Shown here piece after piece: positions 1-11,112 of a stretch of DNA of 64,000 nucleotides; position 1 is the stretch's first letter, and each line of letters opens with the position of its first letter. Location: positions 250,292,358-250,356,357 of the forward strand of contig OY821519.1 in the NCBI GenBank assembly GCA_963682025.1, written 5' to 3'. This stretch comes from Cordilura impudica (Eukaryota; Arthropoda; Insecta; Diptera; Scathophagidae). The notes below the pieces were generated by a model. The model ran no database searches. It had not been told where the DNA came from and saw nothing but the letters and a program-made list of their open reading frames with translations. The position numbers and the translations under genes were made by a program.

Positions 1-375
1 TGTGATTTTTTGTTACCGATTTCTTGTTCTACCGTTTTATCTCGCTTTTGACCAAACGTATATTAATTGAAAGGTATTTCTTTTTAGCTGTTCCCCAGAT
101 TTACAGATTTTTAATTTTTTTCCTTTGTTTTGAATAAATTGCATTTAAAATTGCTACTAACACATGCATTAAATTATACATATGCTATGTGTGTGTTTAT
201 TAAATTTGTTAATGTGTTTGTTAATGAGTTTGCCATCGTCATTCACAATAATAATAAACCAAAAAAGTGTTTTTTTATGAATTGTCTAAGTTGAAAGTTG
301 CCTAGTAATTGCACTCGAATTTCGAGCTCTGGAATCTGCTAGTATATATTACTATGAAAAACTATGACAACTGAG
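1..375 (+). repeat. Dispersed ~300-bp repeat, copy 1 of 3
   Basis: This AT-rich stretch shares an ordered set of phrases with two other places in the window (about 22575-22830 and 24605-24885): TTTTGACCAAACGTA, TTGAAAGGTATTT, TTGCTACTAACACAT, ATGCTATGTGTGTGT, GAATTGTCTAA and a closing AATTTCGAGYKCTGG..CTGCTAGT. The order is kept, so the copies are homologous. No ORF or terminal repeats are visible, and the family is not one I recognise. Confidence 0.6.
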
Positions 376-417
376 TTCATAGTTATGTGCGAGAGTCAAT
401 ATTCTGTCTTTAACCAT

Positions 418-565
418 ATCTACTTTTTTAAGAAATGATAAATTTTTAATAAAAGGTACTTATTTAAGAAAAGCTACTTTTTTAAGAAATTGTTTTTTTT
501 AAAGATGTTTTTTAAGAAAGGGTACTTTTTCAGAAAAGTTACTGCTTTCAAGAAAATTTAGGGTG
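418..565 (+). repeat. Short TTAAGAAAAGGTACTTTT-type tandem array
   Basis: Six or so irregular copies of an ~18-20-bp unit (TTTTTAAGAAA plus a short GGTACTT-like linker). It is the same sequence type as the much longer arrays at 11990-13165, 27530-29060 and 35640-39110. Diverged and non-coding. Confidence 0.6.
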
Positions 566-589
566 TCCCTAAATTCACGTAAGACTGTT

Positions 590-1690
590 TAGGGTTGAAG
601 AATATTCAAAAAATAAGTAAAATTTGGCGGTTACAGTTCTAAAATTTCGTACAAGATATAGTCGAAATATTGATCTAAAATCGTCTGTAAACAGAGTAAT
701 TGAAAAATTCAGGCAGAGTGAATCAATTGGTGATGCTAACCACACTGGCCATCCAAAAAAAAAATCATCAAATATCAATATCGAAGCAATCCGTAGGAGG
801 GTTGGTGAAATTTCAGGAACATCTATTCGGCATCATGGACAAGAATCACTGAAAATCTGAGTCTCCACCCTTATAAAGTTCAATTGACACAAGAGCAGAA
901 GCTCAACGAAAAAAGTTCGTTGAATGGATTACTGAACATCAATAAGTAAGTGGAGGTTGATTTTTCGAACATATGTAATCATCGAAAGCGATGAAACTCG
1001 TTTATAACTTGTTTACTTCTTTGGTTTCAAAATTGCTTAATTGCCACACAAAACAAAATTTGCTAACCGAATTGTTCTATAGTTCGACAATTGAATTTTC
1101 GATTGGATCCACAGAAATATTATGGCAACTAACCATTTTCTATTTTTATAAAATCTGTGGTCACAAGCATTAACCGCCTAAGTCGAAAATCATGATTTCG
1201 AGAAAAATAACTTTTTATATAAATACAATGGGGCTTCATTACGACTTAGGTCAGTATGTTTTCATTAATAACTTTTTAATAAAGAGTGTTAGAGAATGTG
1301 ATAGCATACTTAACTCAAATCGTTCTTAAGTCGACTTAGGAGGTTATCGCTTGTGACCACAGAAATATTTACGTTAAGACAATAGAATTGTTATTGCAAT
1401 CAATTCAACATTCGGTTAAAATAAAATAAATAAATTTGGTAGTCTTCGGGAACCTGTTTTCTGTGTGTGGGGTTTAGAGAATCCAAATGTCCTTCACGAA
1501 AATCAAATGCATCCACAACGTGTCACTGTTTGGTGCAGATTTTAGGCTGCAGGACTCTTTGGAACAGACATTTTCGAAAGTAAGGCTGGTTAAGCAGTGA
1601 CAGATACTGGTGTTCGATATCGCTATGGATGATACTGATGTGGACGTCACTTGTATATTTCGCGATGCGTTATAAACAAGATTCTTTAGA
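590..1690 (+). pseudogene. Mariner/Tc1-superfamily transposase pseudogene, interrupted
   Basis: The first open piece (624-860) has the pattern of the N-terminal helix-turn-helix of insect IS630/Tc1/mariner transposases: VIEKFRQSESIGDANHTG, then INIEAIRRRVGEISGTSIRHH. Just after its stop another frame gives LHPYKVQLTQEQK, the usual next segment. Around 1475-1560 a further frame reads ENPNVLHENQMHPQRVTVWC, and 1595-1630 gives VTDTGVRYR; both fit the middle of the catalytic domain. The segments are in the right order but lie in different frames, with stops between them. The piece between about 1080 and 1440 is replaced by unrelated DNA that includes the small inverted-repeat element at 1155-1362. 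This is a dead copy. The related relic at 16590-17465 belongs to the same broad family. Family assignment is firm; exact ends are not. Confidence 0.75.
1155..1362. mobile_element. ~208-bp MITE-like element with ~30-bp inverted repeats
   Basis: The stretch starts CTGTGGTCACAAGC and ends with the reverse complement GCTTGTGACCACAG. The match continues inward (TAACCGCCTAAGTCGA against TAACCTCCTAAGTCGA), giving about 30 bp of inverted repeat at each end and about 150 bp of AT-rich core with no ORF. It sits inside the mariner-like pseudogene, so it inserted later. AAAT lies on both sides as a possible, very short target duplication. The transposase superfamily cannot be told from the ends alone. 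Confidence 0.6.
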
Positions 1691-3765
1691 CGTTCGTAAA
1701 GAAACTCAAATACGTTGACCTTTTGACCAAAAGTTAACCAAACTTGTAATTGTCATAATAATTCTAAAAACAAAAAATATTTTAAAGAAGAACTTTTTTT
1801 TATTGAAGACTATTGTGTGGGCATTTTATAAAAAATGTTGTAAGAAAAATTGAATTTCTAATTGAATTTAAATTCATGGCGAATATTTCGTGAAATTTAG
1901 ATTGTTAGTTTTTATTTAGGTTTACAACAATCTGATATTTCAAGAGTAAAATTAAAAAAATACAGGTTTTTTTGCACTCTGATATGGACCCGTAAGAACA
2001 AATTAATGAAGTTTTAACTAATACTGGTTTCAGCCGAAAATCCACCACCACCAAACTCATTTACATTTATATTAATTTTAACCTTTTGCACTCATATTTT
2101 ACGCCTTTTCTTTCATTAGACTTTGATTAAAGTTTTGTGTACGGTTTATCCCCCAAAAATATTATAGACAACCATCAAATATCTCTACAACATTGAACAT
2201 GTCTAGTCATGTCTCATTTCGTGTCATAAACCGCAGCTTATGTGGGGTTTAATTATACCTCATATATCAGCAAATCATATTAAAAATACTGACAGTTAGA
2301 CAATTTTGCAGTGAAGCAATTGAAACCTCCCCAAACTGCAAAATACAAAATAAGCGTCCCCACCTCCCTCATTTTTGTCATTTCCCTGTTCCATATTAAT
2401 GATATGGAATACACTTGTTTTACTGTTACAGTAGAACTATTTTTTTTTGTACATAACAACAACACTTTTGTTGTTGTTGTTATAATTTGGTTTTGATTAC
2501 AATTATTTCAATGATGACTAGCCGTCTGCCTTCTTTAGAACAAGGGTTGTCTGTCTGTCCGCCCGTTCGCTTGTCTTTGTGTGGTTTTCTTTGTAACTCC
2601 CCTCTCTTTTTAATATTTGAGCCACAACAAGTGTTGCCAATTGTTGTTATGAAAACGTGTATCGTTTGCTTTACATTTAATGCATTGCTGCAATTTTTAG
2701 CCTGATGAAGTTTTGCTAACAAATTTATTATCTTTCTTTACCCGTAATAAATCGAAGAAAATTTTTATATATTATTGGATTTCTGTTCTTCTGCTCTAAC
2801 CACTAAATATGAGGGTTTCTTGGCCAACTAACAAATTTTTATGACTCTTTTTAGTTTTGTGGTAAAAATTTGTTTGAACTTAAGTTCAATTTTACAAAGT
2901 GCCTGTAATAATGATAAACTTGTGTAAGGGGAATTTGAATTTAATTCGGTTGAAGTTTTTAGAGAAAAAAAGGGGTGGTTTATCTAGCATTTATTGTCGG
3001 AAGGGATAGAAGTGGGGTATGCTGGCGAATATATAAAAGTAATTTGTTTATAAAAAAGGACATATTTTCAAAAGTTATTGAAGTGTTAAGTTAGGAAAAT
3101 TAGCTAAGGGAATATCATGTGCATATAAACTGATAAAAAAGAAAGGAGTTGATTTAATGAAATTACGTTTTTTAATACAAGACAATATAGAATTTGGTAC
3201 ATTTTTATAGAGATAAATTTAATGAAATTTTATTTTAGTACATTTTTATAGAGAAAAATAACAGTTTTTGAGAAATTACCGGGTAATTTGATTATTGGTT
3301 ACTTTTTTATAGTTCAAAACAGATCTAAAATAGAAAAGTAACCGTTATATTCGTGATCGAAATTTTTGATTGAAAATATTTCTATTTCTAATAAAATAAC
3401 ATAAAATAATCAGTGATTGTAAGTACGAAAATAAAATGAAATCTTACTAAAATATTTCGAATTTCGATTGATTTTGCTCTATATGGAATTCGTTTAGATT
3501 TTTAAGCAATATTTATTGAATATTATAAATTTATTGAATTTTAAAATATAAGTAAAAAATTTATTAACTTTCAAGCATCGATTAGCCAAAAGAAATTTAA
3601 AGTACCCAATTTTAATTTTAATCAATCAGAATTAGAGCTGGTAAAAAGTCTTATTCTAAAAACTATTTCTATAGAATAACTTTTGAATTCCGAATGTTTA
3701 TTCGGGTGTTGATATCATGTGTACGTTTTTGCAATCACCAATTGCAGTTCTCTGTTGTTGACTAA
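1691..3765. other. AT-rich DNA without recognisable genes
   Basis: No coding family, RNA gene or repeat copy recognised. A slightly less AT-rich island at about 2300-2720 contains a GTT run (2463-2481) and pyrimidine-rich text. Open frames there overlap on both strands and resemble no protein I know. It may be single-copy intergenic or intronic DNA. Confidence 0.4.
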
Positions 3766-3943
3766 AAAATGATTCCACGAAAGATATTTTTTATTTATTG
3801 TTTTTTTCATTTTGGCGCCCGAGTAACATTCTTAGTTCTTTAGCTTTTTTAAAGAAAATTATGAAACTGAAATCTGAATTCTACTGAATTCTAGTATTAA
3901 GTGATTTCTGAGTTTGCTCTCTGTGAAGTGGAATGCCATTAAA
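3766..3943 (+). repeat. Isolated unit of a GGCGCCCGAG-containing repeat
   Basis: The text around TTTTGGCGCCCGAGTA (about 3813-3828) resembles two further units in 5225-5745. All three share a CACGAAAG/CAGAGACGG-like lead, the GGCGCCCGAG box and a tail ending CTCTCTGYSAAGTGG. It is cut by the Helentron-type relic starting at about 3946. Confidence 0.45.
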
Positions 3944-3945
3944 TA

Positions 3946-4296
3946 GATGAACGCTATTGAGATCCGTTCATCCTAAGCCCCATACAAATGACCCCTATGA
4001 GATCGACTTAAATTTGCCATAATATCCAAATTATCATATATATCTCAGTAGAATTGGGTTTCTATATTTTTATTACATCCATTAATGAGTTGTCAAAATA
4101 TAAACCCTATAGGACCATTCTTAGTTATGGTAGGACCCCGATATGAGCTTTTTCCAGTCTGCAGGCAAAAAAAATTAATAAATATTCAACTAAAATTTGG
4201 TTTATGTTTATATTATGTATCCAATTAATTGGAGCTAAGACCAATTCTGTAAACGCATGGTATAGGGTATATCATAATCGGTCTAGAATTTTGTCG
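3946..4296 (+). mobile_element. Old Helentron/DINE-like copy, 5'-truncated
   Basis: Matches the middle and 3' part of the family described at 8181-8984: GAACGCTATTGA, CCCCATACAAATGACCCC, ATCCATTAATGAGTTG, CTGCAGGCAAAAAAA, then GCATGGTATAGGGTAT. Near its end the hairpin is eroded to ATAATCGGTCTAGAATTTTG. The 5' half with the microsatellite is missing and there are internal deletions, so this is one of the older copies. Confidence 0.75.
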
Positions 4297-4799
4297 TAGG
4301 TTTTTTATTCGAAATAAATACGACGATGATCATTTATTTAAAATATATTTTATTTATACTATATTTAAAATAATTATTTTCTTTATTAAAGGATAATTTT
4401 TTTTTTCAAGTTTATAAGTACTGAAGAACAATTTTTGTTTAAAGATTTATTTTAATATTCACGCTATGGCTTCCGAAACCTGACTCTGGTGTCATCTAAT
4501 TTACAAGTCTTCTTATAATAATGTCAAATAATGAAAATATAATGTAAACAGATTAAACTACGGATCATGATTGTGCATGCCTTTCTATTTACACTTACAA
4601 GAAAACAACAATATAAAACTGGGCATGCAGAATCATGATTTACCTTGGCGAAAAGTAGAAAATAAAAGATTATTGCTTTTACTCAGTAACCAAATTTTAT
4701 ATCAAAACAGTTTTTGTAGAACAAATTTGGGCACGTAAAATTATTCCACTTCTCTTACAAAAGCATTGTGTATGTAAGAAAGTAGACATGATTGTGATT
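4297..4799. other. AT-rich DNA, nothing recognised
   Basis: No gene, RNA or repeat-family match was seen. The text is low complexity at about 4330-4450. Confidence 0.4.
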
Positions 4800-5960
4800 T
4801 CAGTAACAGAAATCGTGGCAAATTGTGTTTTTATATTATTTGAAGCTAAATGCCGATTGCAGGATCCTGTACGTATATAACTGTACTAATTGTGTTCGTG
4901 ACTGTACAATATATTTTGGTCTTAAAAAAGGGGTGCGTGAAGACGTGTTCTGTTGATGATTTTAAAGAAGATTATGGCTACCCTAATAAGAATCATTTAA
5001 GTGAGAATTACACAAAAGGTTACGGTAACTCTATGGCCTTTTTATAAAAGCAATGCATTTGACTTATATTTATCTAAAATATCATCATTAATCTTAAAAT
5101 CCTTATGGAGAAGTTATGTTTTTTTTTAAATTTAAAGTTAATCGGTATTTAACTTTAACAGAAGCCTCTATTTACATAACAGTACTGTCTTTCTCTTTGA
5201 CTTTACAAATGTTGTGATCTCAAAAATGTAACCATCAGAGACGGGTTTAGGCAAAATGTTTTTTGGCGCCCGAGCAAATTAAATTAATGATTTTAGTTAT
5301 TATTCTATTGATTTGTTGAAATAGAATGGTGAAACTGACCTCTACAACCATTACATATATTTCCAAATGATTTTTCTATTTCCTCTCTGCCAGGTACATA
5401 GCTGCCTTATTAATATCCCCTTAACTGAGAATTACACAAGAATTTAAAGAATCTTAAGTCAGTTTATATTTATTATTGAGAAGAGGCCTCTATCCCTAAA
5501 ATTCTTGTTTTTTCTTCATTTATAGCTAATCGGAGTTTAACACTAACTATGCTGACTCTCTTTTTGGATTTAGAACATGGTGTAGACTCGAAAAGTGACC
5601 ACGAAAGTTGTTTTTTAGCAAATTAGTTTTCGGCGCCCGAGCACAGCAATATTCTCTATTATTATGCTAGTGATTCTTGGAATAAAATTGTAGTTATGTC
5701 TAATTTTATGTGATTCTTCCAATTGCTCTCTGTCAAGTGGTTACCTCAAAAAACTCCTATAAGTGAGATTTTAAGGATCACAAAGTCACTGTAATATAAA
5801 GTACTGTATTTGACTTTTATTTGTTTGAAGTATCATTAAATAAAATCAAGGCGGTAACATTAAAAGGAAGTCTTTATCCTTAAAAGCCTTGTTGGGCACT
5901 TGTGTTTTTACAGTATTTGAAGTTAAATAACGATTGCAGTATCTCCTAATGACCTGAATT
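4800..5960 (+). repeat. Diverged ~300-390-bp tandem repeat with GGCGCCCGAGC boxes
   Basis: Successive units share AAGYTAATCGGxGTTTAA- or AAGYTAAATxxCGATTGCAG-like text at about 4843, 5139, 5525 and 5918. Two units carry TTTTSGGCGCCCGAGCA, at about 5261 and 5630 (about 365 bp apart), and CTCTCTGYCAAGTGG-type tails. Conservation is low except in these boxes. A 65-codon ORF at 4850-5047 lies in one unit, but the other units do not keep it open, so I do not call it a gene. The box resembles the start of a tRNA-Lys primer-binding site, but no LTR boundaries were found. Confidence 0.5.
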
Positions 5961-7529
5961 AACAATAGTAAATACCTGAATTAAAATAATATTGAATGAC
6001 ATATATGAAATAATCTCTAACAGACTAAAAGGGACATTTGGTATCTTTTTTTATCATGTCCTTTTTTTGTATGTGTATTGATTGCGAAGACATATTTGCC
6101 AATTGATTAAATACTAACAATAGATTTTTACGTGTGATTAGTTTAAATCATGAGATAATATCTAAAATTATATTCCCAAGGATCTACAAGGCTAAAATTA
6201 AGGCAGGCCATTAAATAGATATACAATTGCAATTGTCCGGTTTTTATAAGGTTAGGGGCAACAAAGATAAAACAAAAAGACAAGACGAGACAACAAGTGT
6301 TGAACATTATGTCAAATATGCCGCTTTGTAAAGTGGTTCTATTTGTATAAATAACTAAGAGCGTAAGTGTGTGTGTTGGTGTCCTGTAGAGCGCGTGTCC
6401 TTTTGTTAGTTACTAAACTAGCATTCTTTATTGTTTGGTGGGTATTTGTTTAGTTGTGGTTCATAGCCCTTAACTTAACTTTACATCATGTAGTACAATT
6501 GATGTCATAAAAAGAAGTTGCCGTAAAAAAAAAAAAGAAAAAGGAAAATTAATAAAAAATAAAAAAACATTAAACAACACTGACAAGAAATGAAACAAAA
6601 CAAGTGTATTGTTTACAATCTTTGTCTAAGCTCCAAAATATCCTTTTGTCCGGGTTTCTTTTCAATTTAAATGCACTGTGTTATTTATAGGTTTTAATCA
6701 AATAGTTTTTCGGCTTGATTTCATTTTTTTCAAATTTTTTTTAAGACTTTAAAAGGCCATGCAACAATAATATGGTCAATTTTCTGTATGTTTGCCTCCT
6801 ATTATAAGAATTGTTGTTTAATGTTGCATTGTTCGGTTAAGTTTGAGCCACAATTTTTCTTTTCGTATAACCCATATGTTACCTTCTGCTGTTGTGCCAT
6901 ACTGAGCATGTTTTTGAAATCTTTTATATTCAGTTTTGTATGTGTTTTTTTGTTTTGGCAATTATTTATGCAACATTTCTATAGATTATTTATGTATATA
7001 AAAGTATGATGTGTTGCGGTGTAGTGGCTTCATCACTTTGTGTTAAAATTTTCTTTCATTGAGTAGGTGTTCCTTATGTTCCTGTTTTTTATTGCATCAA
7101 AAGACTGTTAAGAATAAAGGATTTATTGGGTGATTGTTAGGACTGTAACGAAAGGCGTTAGCATCCATTATTATGTGTATTCGCAAACTTATTGTTTTAG
7201 CGTTTTTGCAACGTAGGTGGCAGAGTTATAAGGGATTTTTAATAAATAAAGGAGCAATATTCATTAAAAAAAAAACATAAAAAATACCGAAAATTAAAAC
7301 AAAACCAGTAAGCGTGTTAAATTCGGCTATGTTAAATCTTTGATACGTTTCACCTGGGTTTTACGTTTACAATAATATCTAGACTTTTTGCACTATTAAT
7401 GACAAATATAAAAAAAAATATTTGAAAAAGTTAACAATTTGATACAAAATTATTAATAATTATTAATACAAAATTATTGCCACACACTCAATTTTCTAAA
7501 TTTTTCAGAGGCGTCTCCATGTATTAGGT
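5961..7529. other. AT-rich, apparently single-copy DNA
   Basis: No gene or repeat family recognised. The text at 6240-7130 looks less simple than its surroundings. The 73-codon frame at 6788-7009 is a run of Phe, Tyr and Cys codons from T-rich DNA and shows no sign of being a gene. Confidence 0.4.
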
Positions 7530-7740
7530 CATATCTTGGCACAATGATGCCCGATTTACCCCATTTTCAACAGCAGTATGCTCGAAATAATGACATACGA
7601 TATTATTCTTAGCTTAGCTTAGATTTAAATAGACGGACGGATGGACAGACGGACATTGCTATATCGAGTCAAGTTGTTATAAGGATCATGAAATATATAT
7701 ACTTTATGGGGTCTCAAATAAACAGATTTGTCTCACTTTA
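7530..7740 (-). mobile_element. DINE-1/INE-1 (mini-me)-like relic
   Basis: Contains AGACGGACGGATGGACAGAC followed by ATTGCTATATCGAGTC, then GATCATGAAATATATATACT and TTTATGGGGTC. This is the order of the GTCY microsatellite and conserved core of Drosophila-type DINE-1/mini-me elements, on the reverse strand. It is clearly related to, but distinct from, the abundant family in this window, whose copies lack the TATATATACTTTATGGGGTC core. Ends are not resolved. Confidence 0.65.
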
Positions 7741-8180
7741 TGTCAAGTTTGGTCTCATCCCAGATCTAAAACTATTCTTACACTAGCTAGAAAAAGTATT
7801 CGTATAACTAAAATTAAAACGGTCATATTAGTTATTTTTTAACTTGTTTAAGGTTTATTGCCTGCAACAATTTTTACACATTTTAAAAACGTAAAAAAAG
7901 AAAAAAAAAATAAGAAAAAATATCCGATTTTGATTTTAGAACAACTTTGTTCAGGGATTCTGTTTTATAGACACCAAATAGTTCGCTTTTCGCGTTCAGT
8001 TAGTTTGGAGGAGTGACAAGAACGAGGTTTTGACAAAATTGAATTGGTAGATTTGTAGTTTTGAAAGACGTACTGCACTGAGTTGCGGCTTCTGCTTCTG
8101 ATCCAAGCTTCAGTTGCCCTCTATCGTCACCACCGATTTCTTTCATCTCAAGATATTATCGAAAACAAAACAAAAACAAA
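7741..8180. other. AT-rich DNA before a Helentron copy
   Basis: No gene recognised. The last ~25 bp are CAAAA-rich and abut the element's 3' end at 8181. Confidence 0.4.
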
Positions 8181-8984
8181 AACAAGTAAGAAAATTATAG
8201 TCGGTCTAGACCGACTATACGATACCCTATACCATGCGTTTAGAGACCCTATCCCTCAGGCCAAACTAACTGGATATAGAAAATAAGCATAAACCAAATT
8301 TGGGTGGGATTTTTATTAATTTTTTCGGATACAGATATGAAAAAGTTCATATCGGATGCTATATCTATATGGGGACTAGGCCCAAAAATGGACCGATCCT
8401 GACCATGTTTGGTATAATCTCTTGTATTTTGCAAAAATATATACAAACAAAATTTGAGAAGAATCAGTGTAATATTTTCGTTTTTTGATAGATTTAAGTG
8501 AAGATCGGGAAGCAGCTCTATATGGGGCCTATGACTAAGAGTTGTCCAATAGGGATCATTTTTGGACTACTAATTAATGGATGTAATATATACATACAAA
8601 CCCAATTTGACTAAGACTTATATGATAATTTGGATCTTATGGCAATATATGTTGATTTCATAGGGGTCATTTGTATGGGGGCTAGGTCTGAACATGGACC
8701 GATTCTCACCAATTTCAATAGCGTTCATCCCATGGCCGATAAAAGATCAAATCCCAAATTTCGTCAAAATAAATTCATATTTGCGACCTGCAGTTTGATT
8801 ACAAGCTTTACATGGACACACAGACGGACGGACGGACGGAACGGACATCGTTAAATCGAATCAGATAGTGATTCTGATTCGATCGGTATAATTAAAGATG
8901 GGTGTAGGTCAAATATTTTTGATTGTTACAAACAGCAGCACAAAGTCATTATACCCAAACCACATAGTGGTATAGGGTATAATA
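8181..8984 (-). mobile_element. Helentron/DINE-like non-autonomous element, near full length
   Basis: Reference copy of the commonest family here. Read on the minus strand it starts TATACCCTATACCACTATGT, then TTTGGGTATAATGACTTTGTG, then a box ending GATTTAAC, then a (GTCC)n/(GTCY)n microsatellite. A ~500-bp body follows, then TGGTATAGGGTATCGTA, a perfect hairpin TAGTCGGTCTAGACCGACTA and a CTTACTTGTT end. The pair CCCTATACCA/TGGTATAGGG forms subterminal inverted repeats. This layout (subterminal repeats, tandem tetranucleotide, 3' hairpin, simple T-rich end) is that of dipteran DINE-1 and Helentron-associated elements. No ORF encodes a Rep/helicase; the short frames in the body are shared only because the copies share sequence. 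Confidence 0.85.
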
Positions 8985-9011
8985 AAATTAAAATGTAACA
9001 GACAAATTTTA

Positions 9012-9222
9012 AATGTACGAATACTTTTTCTGGCACATATAGTTGGCCTACGTAGAAACGTTCCCAAAGTTTTTTGAAAAACAAATAAAATTGCCAAAGT
9101 CTTAATGGTAAGAAGTTCGCAATTCAAAATATTTTATTACCAATTTTATTATTATCTAAAACTTTTGTCTTAGGTAAGTGTACGGATACTATTTCTCGCA
9201 TACTATTTCTCGCAAGTGTATG
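9012..9222. mobile_element. Possible Tc1-like terminal-repeat relics
   Basis: ATGTACGAATACTTTTTCTGGCA at about 9014 and GTGTACGGATACTATTTCTCGCA at 9178 are similar same-strand boxes. The second continues to GCAAGTGTATG and resembles GTGTATGGATACTTTTCG..GCAAGTGTAT at 54434-54468, downstream of a Tc1 transposase pseudogene. I infer remnants of Tc1-type element ends. No transposase text is present here. Confidence 0.35.
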
Positions 9223-10290
9223 AAAAATTTTTCTTAAAGGTGCTTAACAGAATCTTTTGCTTTAGACGATTCTATTTCTTAAAATTTATTTTAATAAATT
9301 TCTTATGGTGTAATAAAAAAATCAAAAAATTAATTTTATCGTTTAGGATCCCTAAACTAAAATATTTAGATTTTGAAAATTTTTTCCGCAAAGAAGTTCG
9401 TAAATAGCTTTCTGTTATAGAAAAGTGATCAGTTTGTGATAAATTTATTTTAAACAAAAATTGTCAGATTCTGAGCAAAATAATTAAGCGCAAACCAGAA
9501 GATTCTATCTATCAGAAGATTCTAATCAATTTTTCATTTAGAGGAAATTTACAGAGTTTTCTACTCTACTTTAATATTAGAGAAATGATGCAATTTTTCA
9601 GATATAAGTTAATTGTTTCTATGAAAACCCATCACTGCTTTTACAAAAAACCTTAATAAGAAAAGATAATAAATTCTGGCAAAAATGTAAAATGTTTTAA
9701 AATGGAAACCGTACCTAACTTTGAGCTTAAGACATAGTTGGAGTGTGTAAAAGATTCGGCATACTGTTACTTCTTGTGAGTACATATAAATTCCCAGAAC
9801 GTACTCAGAATTTAAGCAATTTTTTGCATTGATAAAAATTATTATATTATTATTAGTTTTCCGAATTTGAGAAAGTTTTTCTAGATAGAACACTTATAGA
9901 ATTTTTTTTAAAACTCCAAGCTAATTCATCTGAAAAGGAAAATATTTTAAGTAAGATCATCTTACATTACGCTTAAGATTTTATTGTCTTCTACTTACTC
10001 GTAACTCAAGATTTTACCGCTTGTCATATATCAAAGAACAATGAAACAAGTGTCTTATCACAAGTAACAAGTATAAAGGCGCCTTTTTGATTAAACCGTC
10101 GTCGTGGCATTTCAGACAAATTTAAGTCAAGGACTTAAGTTGCACATGGCTAAGAAACTCATACATGACCTTCTTCAGTCATACAGGCTTATAACTTGTA
10201 ACATCTTATGTAATTCTCACTTTAAGTAGATAGCCACTTGAAAATGTTTTAAATAAGATTTAAGAGGATTATAAAATAAAAACTAAAAAA
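9223..10290. other. AT-rich DNA, nothing recognised
   Basis: Only short overlapping frames on both strands, none resembling a known family. No repeat copy was identified before the Helentron end at 10291. Confidence 0.4.
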
Positions 10291-11089
10291 AACAAGTAAG
10301 AAAATTATAGTCGGTCTACACCGACTATACGATACCTTATACCATGCGTTTAGAGACCCTATCTCTTAGGCCCAACTAACTGGACATAGAAAATAAGCAA
10401 AAACAAAATTTGAGTGGGATTTTTATTAATTTTTTTGGCTGCAGATATGAAAAAGTTCATATCGGATACTATATCTATATAGGGACTTGGTCCAAAAATG
10501 GACCGATCCTGATCATGTTTGGTAAAGTCTCTTGTATTTTGCAAAAATATATACAAACAAAATTTGAGAAGAATCAGTGCAATATTTTTGTTTTTTAATA
10601 GATTTAAGTGAAGATCGGGAAGCAGCTCTATATGGGGTCAAAGGGATCATTTTTGGACTACTCATTAATGGATGTAATGAACGCATACAAACCCAATTTG
10701 AGTAAGATCTATATGACAATTTGGATCTTATGGCAATTTATGTCGATTTCATATGGGTAATTTGTATGGGGGCTAGGTCTGAACATGGACCGATTCTCAC
10801 CAATTTCAATAGCGTTCATCCCATGGCCGATAAAAGCTTATGTACCAAATTTCATCAAAATACGTTCATATTTGCGACCTGCAGTTTGATTACAAGCTTT
10901 ACATGGACACACAGACGGACGGACGGACGGACGGACGGACGGACGGACGGACGGACGGACATTGTTAAATCAACTCAGAAAGTGATTCGATCGGTATAAT
11001 TAAAGATGGGTCTAGGTCAAATATTTTTGGTTGTTACAAACAGCAGCACAAAGTCATTATACCCAAACCACATAGTGGTATAGGGTATA
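10291..11089 (-). mobile_element. Helentron/DINE-like element, left arm of palindrome
   Basis: Near-complete minus-strand copy. The 3' hairpin is TAGTCGGTCTACACCGACTA (one arm/loop change from the reference) next to AACAAGTAAG. The microsatellite is about 11 GGAC units (10917-10960), longer than in the other copies. The 5' tip ACCACATAGTGGTATAGGGTA is intact. It is very similar to the next copy, in opposite orientation, only 23 bp away. Confidence 0.87.
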
Positions 11090-11112
11090 AATATTTGATT
11101 TCAGTACAGTGT

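Noticed and set aside
4850..5047. 65-codon frame with a hydrophobic start (signal-peptide-like)
   Set aside because: It lies in one unit of a diverged tandem repeat and related units at 5139, 5525 and 5918 do not keep the frame.
5225..5745. LTR retrotransposon primer-binding site
   Set aside because: Only ~10 bases match a tRNA-Lys 3' end, no LTR borders, polypurine tract or gag/pol text were found nearby; kept only as a low-interest observation.
10721..10999. 92-codon frame beginning MDLMAIYVDFIWVI, repeated in several places on both strands
   Set aside because: It is the body and GGAC tract of the Helentron/DINE family; it recurs only with the element, its length varies with microsatellite indels, and no protein domain is visible.
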